Shown: positions 10,848-20,579 of the stretch, in pieces
Layout of the letters: every line of letters starts with the position of its first letter
Numbering within the stretch: the stretch's first letter is position 1
Origin: Prochlorococcus sp. AG-402-P18
GTDB lineage: Bacteria > Cyanobacteriota > Cyanobacteriia > PCC-6307 > Cyanobiaceae
DNA: 64,000 bases
Reading direction: 5' to 3'
NCBI GenBank assembly: GCA_003216275.1
Contig: QCJC01000009.1
Coordinates: 33,803-97,802 of the forward strand
The notes under the pieces: model-generated
What the model was told of the DNA's origin: nothing
The model's input: the letters and a program-made list of their open reading frames with translations, nothing else
Database searches by the model: none
Program-made: the position numbers and the translations under genes

Positions 10848-11237
10848 ATGGCAATAAATTCAGTCACTCTTGTAGGGAGAGCAGGAAGAGATCCTGAAGT
10901 TAGATATTTTGAATCTGGAACTGTTGTAGCGAACCTCACCATGGCAGTAAATAGAAGAAATAGAGATGATGAACCTGATTGGTTCAACCTAGAAATATGG
11001 GGTAAACAAGCTCAAGTAGCTGCTGATTATGTAAAAAAAGGATCTTTAATTGGAATAACAGGCAGCTTCAAATTAGACAGCTGGAAAGATCGTAATACTG
11101 GGGAAGATAGAAACAAACCCGTTGTCAGAGTTGATCGGCTGGAATTACTGGGATCAAAAAGAGATTCAGATAATAGTAATTTCCAAAATAGCAATTCATT
11201 TAATCAAAAAAATAACGATGACGAAATTCCATTCTAA
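10848..11237 (+). CDS. ssb: Single-stranded DNA-binding protein
   Basis: The protein has 129 residues. Residues 1-105 form the OB fold, with MAINSVTLVGRAGRDPEVRY at the start, then DWFNLEIWGKQA, and VVRVDRLELLGSK at its end. An Asn/Ser-rich linker follows. The acidic tail DDEIPF is the canonical SSB tip that recruits DNA repair and replication partners. A GGAGG-containing leader (cggaggcaacg) precedes the ATG. The gene is divergent from mreB. Confidence 0.96.
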   Translation: MAINSVTLVGRAGRDPEVRYFESGTVVANLTMAVNRRNRDDEPDWFNLEIWGKQAQVAADYVKKGSLIGITGSFKLDSWKDRNTGEDRNKPVVRVDRLELLGSKRDSDNSNFQNSNSFNQKNNDDEIPF

Positions 11238-11250
11238 AAACTTAGTTTTT

Positions 11251-11907
11251 TTATTGAAAAATTAACTTACGAAGAGTTTTATAAATTACAATTATCAATG
11301 CAAAGGATAATCCTAAGAGAATAATTACCTTAAAAAAACTTGCAAAAGGACTAATCCAATTTTCAATACTACTATAACTATCACCCAAATAAAAACCTGT
11401 AGTTGTTAAAAACAACGTCCAAATCAAACTTCCTGCTGAAGTCCATATTAAGAATGGAATTAATGGCATCAATTCAATTCCTGCAGGTACTGAAATCAAA
11501 GTTCTAATTCCAGGAACTAATCTGCCCCAAAAGACAAGAGAAACTCCGTATTTATTAAACCACCTTCTACTTCTTGCAAGCTCCTGAGGTTTAATCCCAA
11601 GCCAGCGTCCATGACTCTTCAGCCATTGCTCTATTCTTTCTTCATTAACTAATCTTCCAATTCCATACCAAGGCAAAGCACCTAATATAGTTCCAAATAA
11701 TCCTGCTAATACAACAGGTACAAAATCTAGTTGTCCTTGATAGACATAAAAACCTCCCAGAGGCATTATCAACTCAGAAGGGATTGGCGGAATAAGATTT
11801 TCCAAAAACATTGCCAACAAAATTGCCACATATCCAACCCACTGATTTGTTTCGACTGCTTTGCCAATTAACTCTGGTAGAGAAGATATAAATTCTGAAA
11901 TTTCCAT
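11251..11907 (-). CDS. DedA/VTT family inner-membrane protein
   Basis: The 218-residue protein has several membrane helices. Conserved DedA features are ENLIPPIPSELIMPLGGFYV near residues 36-55, the FWGRLVPGIRTLISVPAG segment near 126-143, and a C-terminal GFYLGDSY followed by a last helix. DedA proteins influence membrane homeostasis, and several members are now linked to flipping of polyprenyl-phosphate or phospholipids. The specific substrate is not evident. It is convergent with ssb (13 bp between stops) and lies downstream of ahcY on the same strand. Confidence 0.92.
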   Translation of the reverse strand: MEISEFISSLPELIGKAVETNQWVGYVAILLAMFLENLIPPIPSELIMPLGGFYVYQGQLDFVPVVLAGLFGTILGALPWYGIGRLVNEERIEQWLKSHGRWLGIKPQELARSRRWFNKYGVSLVFWGRLVPGIRTLISVPAGIELMPLIPFLIWTSAGSLIWTLFLTTTGFYLGDSYSSIENWISPFASFFKVIILLGLSFALIIVIYKTLRKLIFQ

Positions 11908-11934
11908 GTCATTTATGTTATTTACAAGTTAAAT

Positions 11935-13368
11935 CTAATAACGATATTGATCAGTCTTGTAAGGACCTTCAATTGGAACACTGATATATTTTGCCTGTTC
12001 TTTAGTCAACTTAGTTAACTTTGCACCTATTTTTTCCAAATGAAGAATAGCTACCATTTCATCTAAATGTTTTGGCAAAACATAAACTTTATTTAGATAT
12101 TTAACACCATATTTGAATAATTCAATTTGAGCTAATACTTGATTAGTAAAGGAATTGCTCATAACAAAGCTTGGGTGACCTGTTGCACAGCCAAGGTTAA
12201 CCAATCTTCCTTCCGCTAAAAGTATGATCTTATTGCCGCTAGGAAGAGTTATATGATCTACTTGTGGTTTAATATTTTCCCATTCATAAGATTTTAAAGA
12301 AGACACTTCTATTTCATTATCAAAATGTCCAATATTACAGACTATTGATTCATTCTTCATTCTAACCAAATGCTCATGGCGAATAACTTGGAAATTCCCA
12401 GTTGCCGTAACAAAAATATCCACATCTTGTACTACATCATCAAGCCTTACTACTCTAAAACCCTCCATGGCTGCTTGAAGTGCGCAAATAGGATCTATCT
12501 CCGAGATCATTACCGTAGCTCCTAAACCTCTTAAAGACTGTGCCGATCCCTTTCCAACATCTCCATAGCCCATTACAAGAGCGACCTTGCCAGCAACCAT
12601 TACATCTGTAGCTCTTTTAATGCCATCTACTAATGATTCTCGACAGCCGTAAAGATTATCAAACTTACTTTTGGTAACAGAATCATTCACATTAATAGCT
12701 GGAAAAACAAGTTCTCCATTTTTTTCCATTTGGTAAAGCCGAGCTACACCAGTTGTTGTCTCTTCAGTTACTCCTTTTATAGATTCTTTTACTTTTGAAT
12801 AAAAATTTGAATCTTCGGAAAGTTTCTTCTTTATGGAAGCAAATAAAGCTATTTCCTCTTCATTATTCGGATTATCAAGTACTGAAATGTTTTCTTCTGC
12901 TTTGCTCCCTAGCATTATTAGCCCTGTAGCATCTCCACCATCATCAAGAATCATGTTTGCAGATTCTCCATCACACCATTCAAAAATTTTATGTGTATAT
13001 TCCCAGTATTCGTCTAAAGTTTCCCCTTTTTTTGCAAACACAGGCACACCAGCTTTAGCCATGGCTGCAGCAGCATGATCTTGCGTAGAAAAAATGTTAC
13101 AAGAAGCCCATCTAACTTTTGCGCCAAGCTCAATAAGGGTTTCAATTAAAACTCCCGTTTGAATGGTCATATGGAGGCTTCCAGCTATATAAGCCCCTTT
13201 TAAGGGTTTTTCAGAGCCATATTTTTGTCTCAATGCCATTAATCCTGGCATTTCCGTTTCTGCTATTGAAAGCTCTTTTCGACCAAATACTGCTTCGCTT
13301 ATATCGTGAACGACGTAATCTGGATTTTTCTCAATACTGTTGAGATTTGATTTGGTTGCTGCAAACAT
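11935..13368 (-). CDS. ahcY: Adenosylhomocysteinase (SAH hydrolase)
   Basis: The enzyme splits S-adenosylhomocysteine into adenosine and homocysteine, relieving product inhibition of methyltransferases. The 477-residue protein has the N-terminal [16 protein letters not shown] and [10 protein letters not shown] segments, the NAD-binding glycine motif [12 protein letters not shown], the [10 protein letters not shown] segment, and the C-terminal PYKTDQYRY. This is the long bacterial form with an insert around residues 160-200. It is divergent from tsaE with only 26 bp between start codons. Confidence 0.97.
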   Translation of the reverse strand: MFAATKSNLNSIEKNPDYVVHDISEAVFGRKELSIAETEMPGLMALRQKYGSEKPLKGAYIAGSLHMTIQTGVLIETLIELGAKVRWASCNIFSTQDHAAAAMAKAGVPVFAKKGETLDEYWEYTHKIFEWCDGESANMILDDGGDATGLIMLGSKAEENISVLDNPNNEEEIALFASIKKKLSEDSNFYSKVKESIKGVTEETTTGVARLYQMEKNGELVFPAINVNDSVTKSKFDNLYGCRESLVDGIKRATDVMVAGKVALVMGYGDVGKGSAQSLRGLGATVMISEIDPICALQAAMEGFRVVRLDDVVQDVDIFVTATGNFQVIRHEHLVRMKNESIVCNIGHFDNEIEVSSLKSYEWENIKPQVDHITLPSGNKIILLAEGRLVNLGCATGHPSFVMSNSFTNQVLAQIELFKYGVKYLNKVYVLPKHLDEMVAILHLEKIGAKLTKLTKEQAKYISVPIEGPYKTDQYRY

Positions 13369-13394
13369 AAAGTAAAGCTCTCTTAAAAGAGATT

Positions 13395-13901
13395 GTGAAA
13401 AAAGTTTCTGAAGAAAAATTCAAGGTTTCTAATTCATTTGCTCAGCAAGCTAACGATTTTTGCTGGACCCTAGATAAACCTGAATCTACAATTTCAATTG
13501 GTTCAACATTAACAAAAAAATTTCCAGATCTAGGCATTCTTCTACTACAAGGCCCCCTTGGAGCTGGGAAAACCACATTAGTGAAAGGAATTGCAAAAAG
13601 TCTAGGGATTAAAGAACCCATAACTTCTCCTACCTTCCCTTTATCTCAACATTATCATTCAGGTTCGACGCCATTAGTTCATCTTGATCTTTACAGAATT
13701 GAGGAGGCAAAGGCAGCTAACGAATTTTTCCTTCAAGAAGAAGAGGAAGCTAAGTCTTTAAGTGCATTAATGATTGTTGAATGGCCAGAAAGGTTATCAA
13801 TTAAACTATATGATGCTTGGAGAGGAAAATTGGAATATTCATCAAATAAAAAAACAAGAGTTTTTCAACTATTTCTTCCATTGAATAAAGTTAATAATTG
13901 A
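13395..13901 (+). CDS. tsaE: tRNA t6A-modification ATPase TsaE
   Basis: TsaE is the ATPase partner of TsaB and TsaD in making threonylcarbamoyl-adenosine at position 37 of ANN-decoding tRNAs. The 168-residue protein shows Walker [14 protein letters not shown], the [10 protein letters not shown] segment, the HLDLYRIE motif and VEWPERL near the C terminus, in family order. The first in-frame codon at 13395 is a GTG, used here as the start, which adds an N-terminal extension of about 25 residues before the conserved part. The 3' end overlaps the convergent PfkB kinase gene by 37 nt. Confidence 0.92.
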   Translation: MKKVSEEKFKVSNSFAQQANDFCWTLDKPESTISIGSTLTKKFPDLGILLLQGPLGAGKTTLVKGIAKSLGIKEPITSPTFPLSQHYHSGSTPLVHLDLYRIEEAKAANEFFLQEEEEAKSLSALMIVEWPERLSIKLYDAWRGKLEYSSNKKTRVFQLFLPLNKVNN

Positions 13902-14881
13902 TCAATATCTTTAAGATAAGGCTGTGGATTAATTGCTCCTGCACCTTGGCATACAAAAGCTCCACAGGCATTCGCAAATTGTATAATTTCTTCAGATATT
14001 TGTTTACTTACTTGATCCAAATCACAAGATAAGAGTTTATAAATCAATCCAGCAGTAAATGCATCACCAGCTCCAGTAGTATCAATAATTGAAGGCGGAG
14101 TAATTGCACGTGAATATCCAGAGTGATTGTTAATTAGCCATGAGATAGGATTTGGTCCATCAGTAATAATTACAGATGGTCTATGAGAAAAAGTTGATGC
14201 AATTTCTATTGGATTGGAGGAATTAAAAAACCATTGAGCCTCTTCTTTAGCAAGTTTTATTAATGAGACATTTTTGAAAATAGAATTTATTTGTTTTTTT
14301 TCTTCAAGCGTGGGTGCAAGCGATTTCGAGACTTTGGAACGCCAAAAAGTCGGTCGCCAATTCAAATCCAATGCGATCTTTATTCCTGCATGTAAAGCAT
14401 TTTCAATACACCACATAAAAGAAGAAGAAGAGATTTCTGAAGCTAAAGGGATTGTTCCAATAATTAACCATTTAGCTTTATCAGCTATAACAGACCAATC
14501 TTTAATAATCAGTTCCCTCGAAATCGCTTGATCAGCAAATCCAAAGCCTTTATCACCTTCAAACCCCTCAAAAAATCTTTCTCCATCTTCATTTCTGCGA
14601 ACCAATACAACCCTTGTAGGACGTAAATTATCTTGTTGCAAGCCAACTGTGTTTATACCTCTTTCAATCATCACATTCTTAAAGTTATTCCCAAAAGCAT
14701 CATTACCAAGCGAACCAATAAAAGAGACATTTACTCCTAACCTACTTAGAGCACAAGCCACGTTGGCTGGAGCACCACCAAAGCAATCTATGGATGGCTT
14801 ATCAAAAGCAGGGTCTCCGCCAGGTGGGCCGAGTCGATCAATTAAAGCTTCACCAAGTGAAATTACTTTTAAAGATTTCAT
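13865..14881 (-). CDS. PfkB-family sugar kinase (probable fructokinase)
   Basis: The 338-residue ribokinase-like kinase has an N-terminal substrate-side GGAPANVACALSRLG and the PfkB signature DTTGAGDAFTAGL, with catalytic Asp, near residues 270-282. The GEALIDRLGP start resembles fructokinases, which phosphorylate fructose with ATP, but sugar specificity in this family is hard to read. It overlaps tsaE tail to tail by 37 nt and lies downstream of mutY, separated by 57 bp. Confidence 0.88.
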   Translation of the reverse strand: MKSLKVISLGEALIDRLGPPGGDPAFDKPSIDCFGGAPANVACALSRLGVNVSFIGSLGNDAFGNNFKNVMIERGINTVGLQQDNLRPTRVVLVRRNEDGERFFEGFEGDKGFGFADQAISRELIIKDWSVIADKAKWLIIGTIPLASEISSSSFMWCIENALHAGIKIALDLNWRPTFWRSKVSKSLAPTLEEKKQINSIFKNVSLIKLAKEEAQWFFNSSNPIEIASTFSHRPSVIITDGPNPISWLINNHSGYSRAITPPSIIDTTGAGDAFTAGLIYKLLSCDLDQVSKQISEEIIQFANACGAFVCQGAGAINPQPYLKDIDQLLTLFNGRNS

Positions 14882-14938
14882 TGTCCCTATTGATGAGTAA
14901 AGTCTTTATGGATAAATTTATCAAGATTTACAGATTTT

Positions 14939-16084
14939 TTATTTATCAAAACCCAGATGCTTATTTAATGCAGCAATAATTCTTGAATTTGCAGCAGGAA
15001 AAGGAAAATTAGAAAGTTGATCAGGAGCTATCCAAAGAAATCTTTGACTCGCTAATGCTTTTGGATTACCTGATTTCCATTCACAAATATGAACAGTAAA
15101 ATGTAGTTTCTTATGACTATACAAATGCTCAAAAGATATAAGTTTTTCTCCTACATTTATATTAATTCCAAGTTCTTCAGTTATCTCTCTCTTAATCGTA
15201 TCTTCAATAGATTCATCTGATTCTTTTTTACCTCCAGGAAACTCCCACATTCCTCCCATACTTGAATTTTCATTGCGCTGATCAATAAGCAATTCTCCTT
15301 CTTTATTAAAAACTAAACCAATACCTATTTGTTGACTAGATATTATTTTTTTCATCTCTTTCTTAGGAAAATCAACAGGATCGTACTTGATAAAAGCCAA
15401 ACAGTAATTTTTTAGAGGGCAGCAATAACATCTTGGCTTATGCTTGGTACAAACTGTTGCGCCCAAATCCATTAAAGCCTGATTAAAATTTCTAGGACTT
15501 TCAACTGAAAGCAAAGAATTACTTAATCGCCATAAACGTTTATCATCTTTTCTTGATGATTTATCACTTGCAATTAATCTAGAAAAGATTCTTTTAACAT
15601 TGCCGTCCAAGATTGGACTAGGCAAATCAAACGCAGATGAGATAATACTTCCGGCTGTACTTCTACCAATACCCGGTAAAGACATCCATTGATCTATTTG
15701 TACTGGCCATAATGAATCATTCCGAGTTGAATTTGTATTGATCAATTTAACTAAAAGTTGGGAGGAAGTATGAATTCGTTTAGCTCTCGAGTAGTAACCG
15801 AGTCCTTGCCAATTCAAAAGAACTGTTTGTAGATCAGCTTCCTCTAAAAGCTTCAAGGTAGGAAATGACCTCATCCATTTTTCCCAGTAAGGAATTACGA
15901 CCTTCAACTGAGTCTGCTGAAGCATTATTTCTGCAATCCATATCCCATAAGGAGAAATGATTTCTCTAGATTTAGGAATCTGACCATACTTATTTAATTT
16001 CCATGGTATCCAATGTCTACCATTGTTTAGAAACCATGCTAGAAGCTCATTTTGAATATCTTCAATTGAATCAACTATATCCAT
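14939..16084 (-). CDS. mutY: Adenine DNA glycosylase MutY with C-terminal Nudix domain
   Basis: MutY removes adenine mispaired with 8-oxoguanine. Of 381 residues, the N-terminal part is a helix-hairpin-helix glycosylase: catalytic Glu in IAEIMLQQTQ, SLPGIGRSTAGSI hairpin, and catalytic Asp in ILDGNVKR. The 4Fe-4S cluster cysteines have spacing C-x6-C-x2-C-x5-C at about residues 207-223. The C-terminal domain is Nudix-like. It keeps a full consensus Nudix box (G-x5-E-x7-REIxEELG-I, about residues 285-307), which in standard MutY is degenerate. It could therefore also hydrolyse oxidised nucleotides. No separate mutT is visible nearby. Confidence 0.94.
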   Translation of the reverse strand: MDIVDSIEDIQNELLAWFLNNGRHWIPWKLNKYGQIPKSREIISPYGIWIAEIMLQQTQLKVVIPYWEKWMRSFPTLKLLEEADLQTVLLNWQGLGYYSRAKRIHTSSQLLVKLINTNSTRNDSLWPVQIDQWMSLPGIGRSTAGSIISSAFDLPSPILDGNVKRIFSRLIASDKSSRKDDKRLWRLSNSLLSVESPRNFNQALMDLGATVCTKHKPRCYCCPLKNYCLAFIKYDPVDFPKKEMKKIISSQQIGIGLVFNKEGELLIDQRNENSSMGGMWEFPGGKKESDESIEDTIKREITEELGININVGEKLISFEHLYSHKKLHFTVHICEWKSGNPKALASQRFLWIAPDQLSNFPFPAANSRIIAALNKHLGFDK

Positions 16085-16299
16085 TTGAAATAATAATATG
16101 TTTAAAATAAGTTAAAAGAAAAATAAAATAATAAAATTAAATATGGTATAAGTTCTTATCACTAATCAATAAGCCATTAACCCAATAAATAGATCAATAG
16201 ATTCTTATCTTTTATGAAAGTTATTAAAATTATTCATTCACTATATAAGTCTGACAATAATCCTAACTTTAAGTAAAATTTAATTCATTCATTAAATTT

Positions 16300-17199
16300 A
16301 TGAAACAAATCTGGAATTGGGGCAAATATCAAGTCTCTTGGCAAGTAGAAGGTGAGAAAAAGGATTCTTCAATTGCATGTATTTTCATACATGGATTTGG
16401 GGCTTCCAAGGAGCATTGGAGATTTAATCAAAAATTTCTTAGTTCAATTACACCTTGCTATGCGCTCGACTTGATTGGTTTTGGAGAAAGCAGTCAGCCA
16501 ATATCAAAACTTTCATATGAAAAGGAAAGCCATGAAAGTTTTAATTATTGTTTTGATCAATGGAGTCAGCAAATTATTGATTTCTGCAATGAAGTAGTCA
16601 AAAAACCTGTTGTATTGATTGGTAATTCAATTGGAGGAGTAATAGCATTAAATGCATCTAACAAATTAGATCAAGGCTGTTCGAGAATAGTATTAATTGA
16701 TTGTGCCCAAAGAACCATGGATGATAAACGCTTAAATGAGCAGTCATTATTTATGCGTTTTATTAGACCAATCATTAAAACTCTTGTAAGACAACGAATA
16801 TTTAGTGCAACATTATTTAAAAATGCAGCTAATCCAAGTTTTATTAAAAAGATATTAAAAATTGCCTATCCAAGTGGTCAAAATATTAATGAAGAGTTGA
16901 TCGAAATATTATTCAAACCAACTCAAAGGGAAGGCGCACCAGAAGCATTTCGAGGATTTATAAATTTATTTGATGATCATTTAGCAACTGATTTACTAAA
17001 AAGTTTAAGAATTCCTATCTATTTAATTTGGGGAGAAAAAGATCCATGGGAACCTGTAAAAGAAGCACAACAGTGGTTAAAATCTTTCGAATCAATCAAA
17101 TCATTAATGATTATAAGTAATGCTGGGCATTGCCCTCATGACGAAATGCCCGAAAAAGTCAATCCTATTCTGAAAAAGATTATTCAAGAAGCCATATAA
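16300..17199 (+). CDS. Alpha/beta-fold hydrolase
   Basis: The 299-residue protein has the oxyanion segment FIHGFGASKEHW near residue 30 and nucleophile elbow GNSIGG (Ser about 110). Acid residue Asp is in IWGEKDPWEP, and the catalytic His is in NAGHCPHDEMPE near the C terminus. The triad is complete, so an active esterase, lipase or C-C hydrolase is likely. The substrate cannot be inferred. Similar proteins in cyanobacteria are often linked to pigment or lipid turnover, which is only a guess here. The stop overlaps the convergent sigma factor gene by 16 nt. The 215-bp gap upstream is extremely AT-rich. Confidence 0.88.
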   Translation: MKQIWNWGKYQVSWQVEGEKKDSSIACIFIHGFGASKEHWRFNQKFLSSITPCYALDLIGFGESSQPISKLSYEKESHESFNYCFDQWSQQIIDFCNEVVKKPVVLIGNSIGGVIALNASNKLDQGCSRIVLIDCAQRTMDDKRLNEQSLFMRFIRPIIKTLVRQRIFSATLFKNAANPSFIKKILKIAYPSGQNINEELIEILFKPTQREGAPEAFRGFINLFDDHLATDLLKSLRIPIYLIWGEKDPWEPVKEAQQWLKSFESIKSLMIISNAGHCPHDEMPEKVNPILKKIIQEAI

Positions 17200-18188
17200 G
17201 CTTCTACAGACTCTCCAACTTTTCTTAAGCCTCTCAACCCATCTCTCTCTAAATTTCTAACTCTATCTCTACTTATTCCTAATACTCGACCAATTCCAGT
17301 CAGACTCATTGGATCATCTCCATCTATGCCATAACGCATTCTTAAAACGCGATTTTGTAGTTCTGGGAGTTGTTCTAGCAAGGTCTCTAAATCACCTTTC
17401 ATACAATCATTTTCAATTTGTTCAGAAGGCATATCAATATCATTTGAAAGTAGGTCTAATAAAATAGTGTCATCTCCATCTCCGATTTTGGTTTCCAAGC
17501 TCACAGGTTGACCCACTCTGCTCATTAGATCTTTAACATCATTTTCCGGAAGTTCAACATAATCAGCTAATTCTTTGATAGTAGGAGTTCTTGAGAGCTC
17601 TTGACTTAATTCTCTTTGACCTTTTTTCAGCTTATTGAGCATTTCAGTTATGTGAATTGGCAACCTTATTGATCTACTCTTCTCAGCGATTGCACGTGTA
17701 ATGCCCTGACGTATCCACCAATATGCATATGTTGAAAATTTATATCCTCTAGTTGGATCAAACTTTTCAACTCCTCTTACTAGTCCGATAGTTCCTTCTT
17801 GAATTAAATCTAATAACTCCATATTTCTTTTCGTATATTTCTTAGCAACACTGACTACTAAGCGTAAATTGGCAGCAACCATTCTTTCTTTAGCTCTTTT
17901 ACCACTTTTTAATTTCTTTTTCAATTCAGATACTTTCATACCAGCTTTTTCAGCGAAATAATTAATTTCTGGCTTCTCTCCAAGATTATCCTCAAGCTCT
18001 TCTGCAATATTTTCGAGTACCATTAAGTCCTGAACCTGTCTTCCTAAGGTAATTTCCTGTTCGTGAGATAACAAAGGTACCCTGCCAATATCTCTCAAAT
18101 ATGATCTAACCAGATCAATATCTGATACCGCCCTAGGGGATGAAACATTTGACTGACTTTTGCTTAGAGGCGCTATTGCTGTCGTCAT
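17184..18188 (-). CDS. RNA polymerase sigma factor, group 2 (sigma-70 family)
   Basis: A 334-residue non-essential-type sigma-70 factor from the ATG at 18188 (MTTAIAPL); an upstream in-frame start at 18236 would add 16 residues. Region 1.2 (DLVRSYLRDIGRVPLLSHEQE), region 2 with GTIGLVRGVEKFDPTRGYKF then STYAYWWIRQGITRAI, region 3, and region 4 are all present, but the long region 1.1 of primary sigma is missing. Region 4.2 is divergent: SRDRVRNLERDGLRGLRKV replaces the usual RERIRQIE..AL.KLR, so its -35 contacts may differ. Group 2 factors in cyanobacteria respond to light, circadian and stress cues. Confidence 0.93.
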   Translation of the reverse strand: MTTAIAPLSKSQSNVSSPRAVSDIDLVRSYLRDIGRVPLLSHEQEITLGRQVQDLMVLENIAEELEDNLGEKPEINYFAEKAGMKVSELKKKLKSGKRAKERMVAANLRLVVSVAKKYTKRNMELLDLIQEGTIGLVRGVEKFDPTRGYKFSTYAYWWIRQGITRAIAEKSRSIRLPIHITEMLNKLKKGQRELSQELSRTPTIKELADYVELPENDVKDLMSRVGQPVSLETKIGDGDDTILLDLLSNDIDMPSEQIENDCMKGDLETLLEQLPELQNRVLRMRYGIDGDDPMSLTGIGRVLGISRDRVRNLERDGLRGLRKVGESVEAYMAS

Positions 18189-18287
18189 CTTTTGTTGAGT
18201 TTTGTAAAGCTTACTACTAAGAATTGTAAAGATCAATTAAGGAATGTTCATCTATTGAATTTTTGAGTAAAAATACTTATACGGCTT

Positions 18288-19715
18288 CTACGACATGCTC
18301 CCTAAAAGCCAAGAGGCTGTCTTCAGGTAAATCAATACTCCCGCAACGTCTGTAGCAGTTGTAATAAATGGAGCTGACATCAACGCAGGATCCAATCCCA
18401 TACGATCAAACAGGAGTGGTAAGGCTGCGCCTGCAGTAGCAGCCAATGTTGTAATGGCCATCAAACTTATACCAACAGCCATTGCGACTAACGGTCCTTG
18501 TCCTTGCCACCAGGCAAAAGGAACAACAACCGCAACCATTAAAATTCCTAATAAAGCACCAGCCAATGCTTCACGCGCAATTGCTTTAAAATGTCCAAGT
18601 CTTTGAATTCGTTGAGTGCTTAAGCCTCGGATGACCACAGTAGAGCTCTGAGCTCCAACATTCCCGCCTGCACCAATAAGTAATGGTATAAAAGCTGCAA
18701 GCAAAACTACTTTTTTTAAAACCTCATCATTCATTGCAATAACTTGGGTGGTCAATCCATTAGCAATGACTAAAACAGCTAGCCAAACAACTCTGCGTCT
18801 TGCAACTACAAATAAATTACTTTGAAAATAATCATCTTCATCTCCTGCTTGCACTGCGCCAGCTGCATAAATATCTCTAGTTGCTTCTTGTTCAATCACA
18901 TCAATTACATCATCCACTGTGACAATTCCTACTAACCTTTTTTCACGATCCACTACAGGTAAAGCTAAAAAATCATATCTTTGAATTGCTCGTGCAACCT
19001 CTTCCTGGTCTGTATCTGTTCTAACATTTACAACTTCTTTGGTCATAATTTCTCCAATTAGAGATTCTGGATCAGCAACCACTAAATCTCTCAAAGAGAG
19101 GATTCCACTCAAATGTCTTTCTTTATCAGTGACATAAAGGCTGTAAATAGTTTCAGTAAAAGCGGCTCTTTGTCTAACCAATTTCAAAGCTTGGGATACG
19201 CTAAAAAATTCCTTAAAATCAATAAATTCTGTTGTCATTAATCTCCCAGCAGTCTCAGATTCATAGCCCAAAAGTTGAGCAGTTACTCTCCTTTCCTCAG
19301 GACTCAATTCTGACAGTAAACGTCTAACAACTTTCGCCGGCAACTCATCAAACAGACGAACCCTATCATCGGGAGACATCTCTTCGACTAAATCCAAAAC
19401 TTCATTTGATCGCAAGCGATCTAAAAGATTTTGCTGTACTGATGCATCTAAATACTCATAGACCTCTATCGCTTCGTTTTTATTTAAAAGTCTAAAAGCC
19501 AAGGCCTGCAAAATCATTGGTAGATTTCCAATAGCTTGAGCTACATCAACAGGCTGAACAGGCTCCAATAATGATTTCACCCCATCATAATTGCCCGCAG
19601 ATAGCATTGCCTCCAATTGCTTAGCAACCTCATCGGCCACACAATTTCCATTAGTCGAATGGCTAGCCTCACTGGATCCCCCTAATTGTTCATTCATAAT
19701 GGGCGCAGCGAGCAT
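18288..19715 (-). CDS. mgtE: Magnesium transporter MgtE
   Basis: The 475-residue protein has an N-terminal superhelical MgtE domain (ELPAKVVRRLLSELSPEERR), two CBS domains (about residues 155-275, with GIVTVDDVIDVIEQEATRD at the end), and a C-terminal five-helix pore. The pore carries IPLLIGAGGNVGAQSSTVVI and LDPALMSAPFITTATDVAG. It is a Mg2+-selective channel gated by cytosolic Mg2+ at the CBS domains. The start could be this ATG at 19715 or an in-frame ATG at 19697. It is divergent from glutathione peroxidase. Confidence 0.94.
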   Translation of the reverse strand: MLAAPIMNEQLGGSSEASHSTNGNCVADEVAKQLEAMLSAGNYDGVKSLLEPVQPVDVAQAIGNLPMILQALAFRLLNKNEAIEVYEYLDASVQQNLLDRLRSNEVLDLVEEMSPDDRVRLFDELPAKVVRRLLSELSPEERRVTAQLLGYESETAGRLMTTEFIDFKEFFSVSQALKLVRQRAAFTETIYSLYVTDKERHLSGILSLRDLVVADPESLIGEIMTKEVVNVRTDTDQEEVARAIQRYDFLALPVVDREKRLVGIVTVDDVIDVIEQEATRDIYAAGAVQAGDEDDYFQSNLFVVARRRVVWLAVLVIANGLTTQVIAMNDEVLKKVVLLAAFIPLLIGAGGNVGAQSSTVVIRGLSTQRIQRLGHFKAIAREALAGALLGILMVAVVVPFAWWQGQGPLVAMAVGISLMAITTLAATAGAALPLLFDRMGLDPALMSAPFITTATDVAGVLIYLKTASWLLGSMS

Positions 19716-19760
19716 TTATATTTTATGACTAAGATCACAAAAAAATCTTCCCATAAATCC

Positions 19761-20237
19761 ATGTCAGTGAATATCAGCAATGTACAAGTCCTCTCTCCTG
19801 AAGGCAAAAAAATCAGTTTAGGGGAATACAAAGGAAAAACTCTATTAATTGTGAATGTGGCCAGCAAATGCGGCTTCACAAAGCAATACAAAGGTCTTCA
19901 GAAGCTACAAGACCAATATGGATCCAAAGGGTTAGTTGTTCTTGGATTTCCATGTAATGATTTTGGCAATCAAGAGCCTGGCACCTTAGAAGAAATCAAG
20001 AAATTTTGTTCAGTTTCTTATAACGTCAATTTTCCACTTTTTCAAAAAGTTCATGCAAAGGGAAAAACAACTGAGCCATTTACCACGTTAAATCGAACTA
20101 ATCCATCTGGAGATGTTGAATGGAACTTTGAGAAATTCCTTGTAAATAAGAGCGGTGATGTAGTTAACAGATTCAAAAGTTCTGTAGAGCCTGAAAGCAA
20201 TGAGATAAAATTTGCAATCGAAAGTGAGCTATCATAA
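19761..20237 (+). CDS. gpx: Glutathione peroxidase-like thiol peroxidase
   Basis: The 158-residue protein reduces hydroperoxides in the cytosol. The peroxidatic Cys lies in NVASKCGFT (cysteine form, not selenocysteine). The other catalytic residues are in GFPCNDFGNQEPG and WNFEKFLV. Bacterial and plant members of this type usually use thioredoxin. I chose the ATG at 19761 because MSVNISNVQVLSPEG matches the family N terminus. The longer open frame from 19686 reaches into the mgtE start region. The last 6 nt overlap the convergent crcB gene. Confidence 0.93.
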   Translation: MSVNISNVQVLSPEGKKISLGEYKGKTLLIVNVASKCGFTKQYKGLQKLQDQYGSKGLVVLGFPCNDFGNQEPGTLEEIKKFCSVSYNVNFPLFQKVHAKGKTTEPFTTLNRTNPSGDVEWNFEKFLVNKSGDVVNRFKSSVEPESNEIKFAIESELS

Positions 20238-20579
20238 TTTAGCTATTTTTTGTGAGGATACAGAACCCAGATGGATAAACAAAAAACTAAGAATAAAAAC
20301 GCATATTAAATTCACTAAAGCTTTCAATAAAAGACCATTAATAATTAATTCGAATAAATCAAAAATCCATCCACTAAATGTTGTTAGAGAGCCGCAAAAT
20401 CCAAAGCTAAAGATTAATTTATATCTCGAGTTAATTTTAGTAGAATTAATGTAACCTATTAAAAAACATCCAATTATATTTACTAAAAATATATTTTCTA
20501 TTTGCCATCTTAATATAGCAGCAGGAATTGCACCAATAGAAACTAGAAGAATTTTATTTAGTAGTGAATCATTTACCAT
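20232..20579 (-). CDS. crcB: Fluoride channel CrcB/Fluc, first copy
   Basis: A 115-residue protein with four predicted membrane helices and the Fluc motif GFCGSLTTFSGW (about residues 57-68), which holds the Phe box and polar track for F- permeation. The conserved N-terminal LRWQIEN and NIIGCFLIGY segments match the family. Fluc channels expel fluoride from the cytosol as antiparallel dimers. It abuts a second crcB on the same strand by 1 nt, so the two probably form a heterodimer. It overlaps gpx tail to tail by 6 nt. Confidence 0.88.
   Translation of the reverse strand: MVNDSLLNKILLVSIGAIPAAILRWQIENIFLVNIIGCFLIGYINSTKINSRYKLIFSFGFCGSLTTFSGWIFDLFELIINGLLLKALVNLICVFILSFLFIHLGSVSSQKIAKL

Noticed and set aside
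13865..13901. Frameshift or annotation error at the tsaE/PfkB kinase overlap
   Set aside because: Both frames keep family-typical C termini; a 37-nt tail-to-tail overlap is acceptable in a compact genome.
16214..16276. 20-codon ORF between mutY and the alpha/beta hydrolase
   Set aside because: Too short, no recognisable motif, no ribosome-binding site, and the AT-rich gap gives many such frames by chance.
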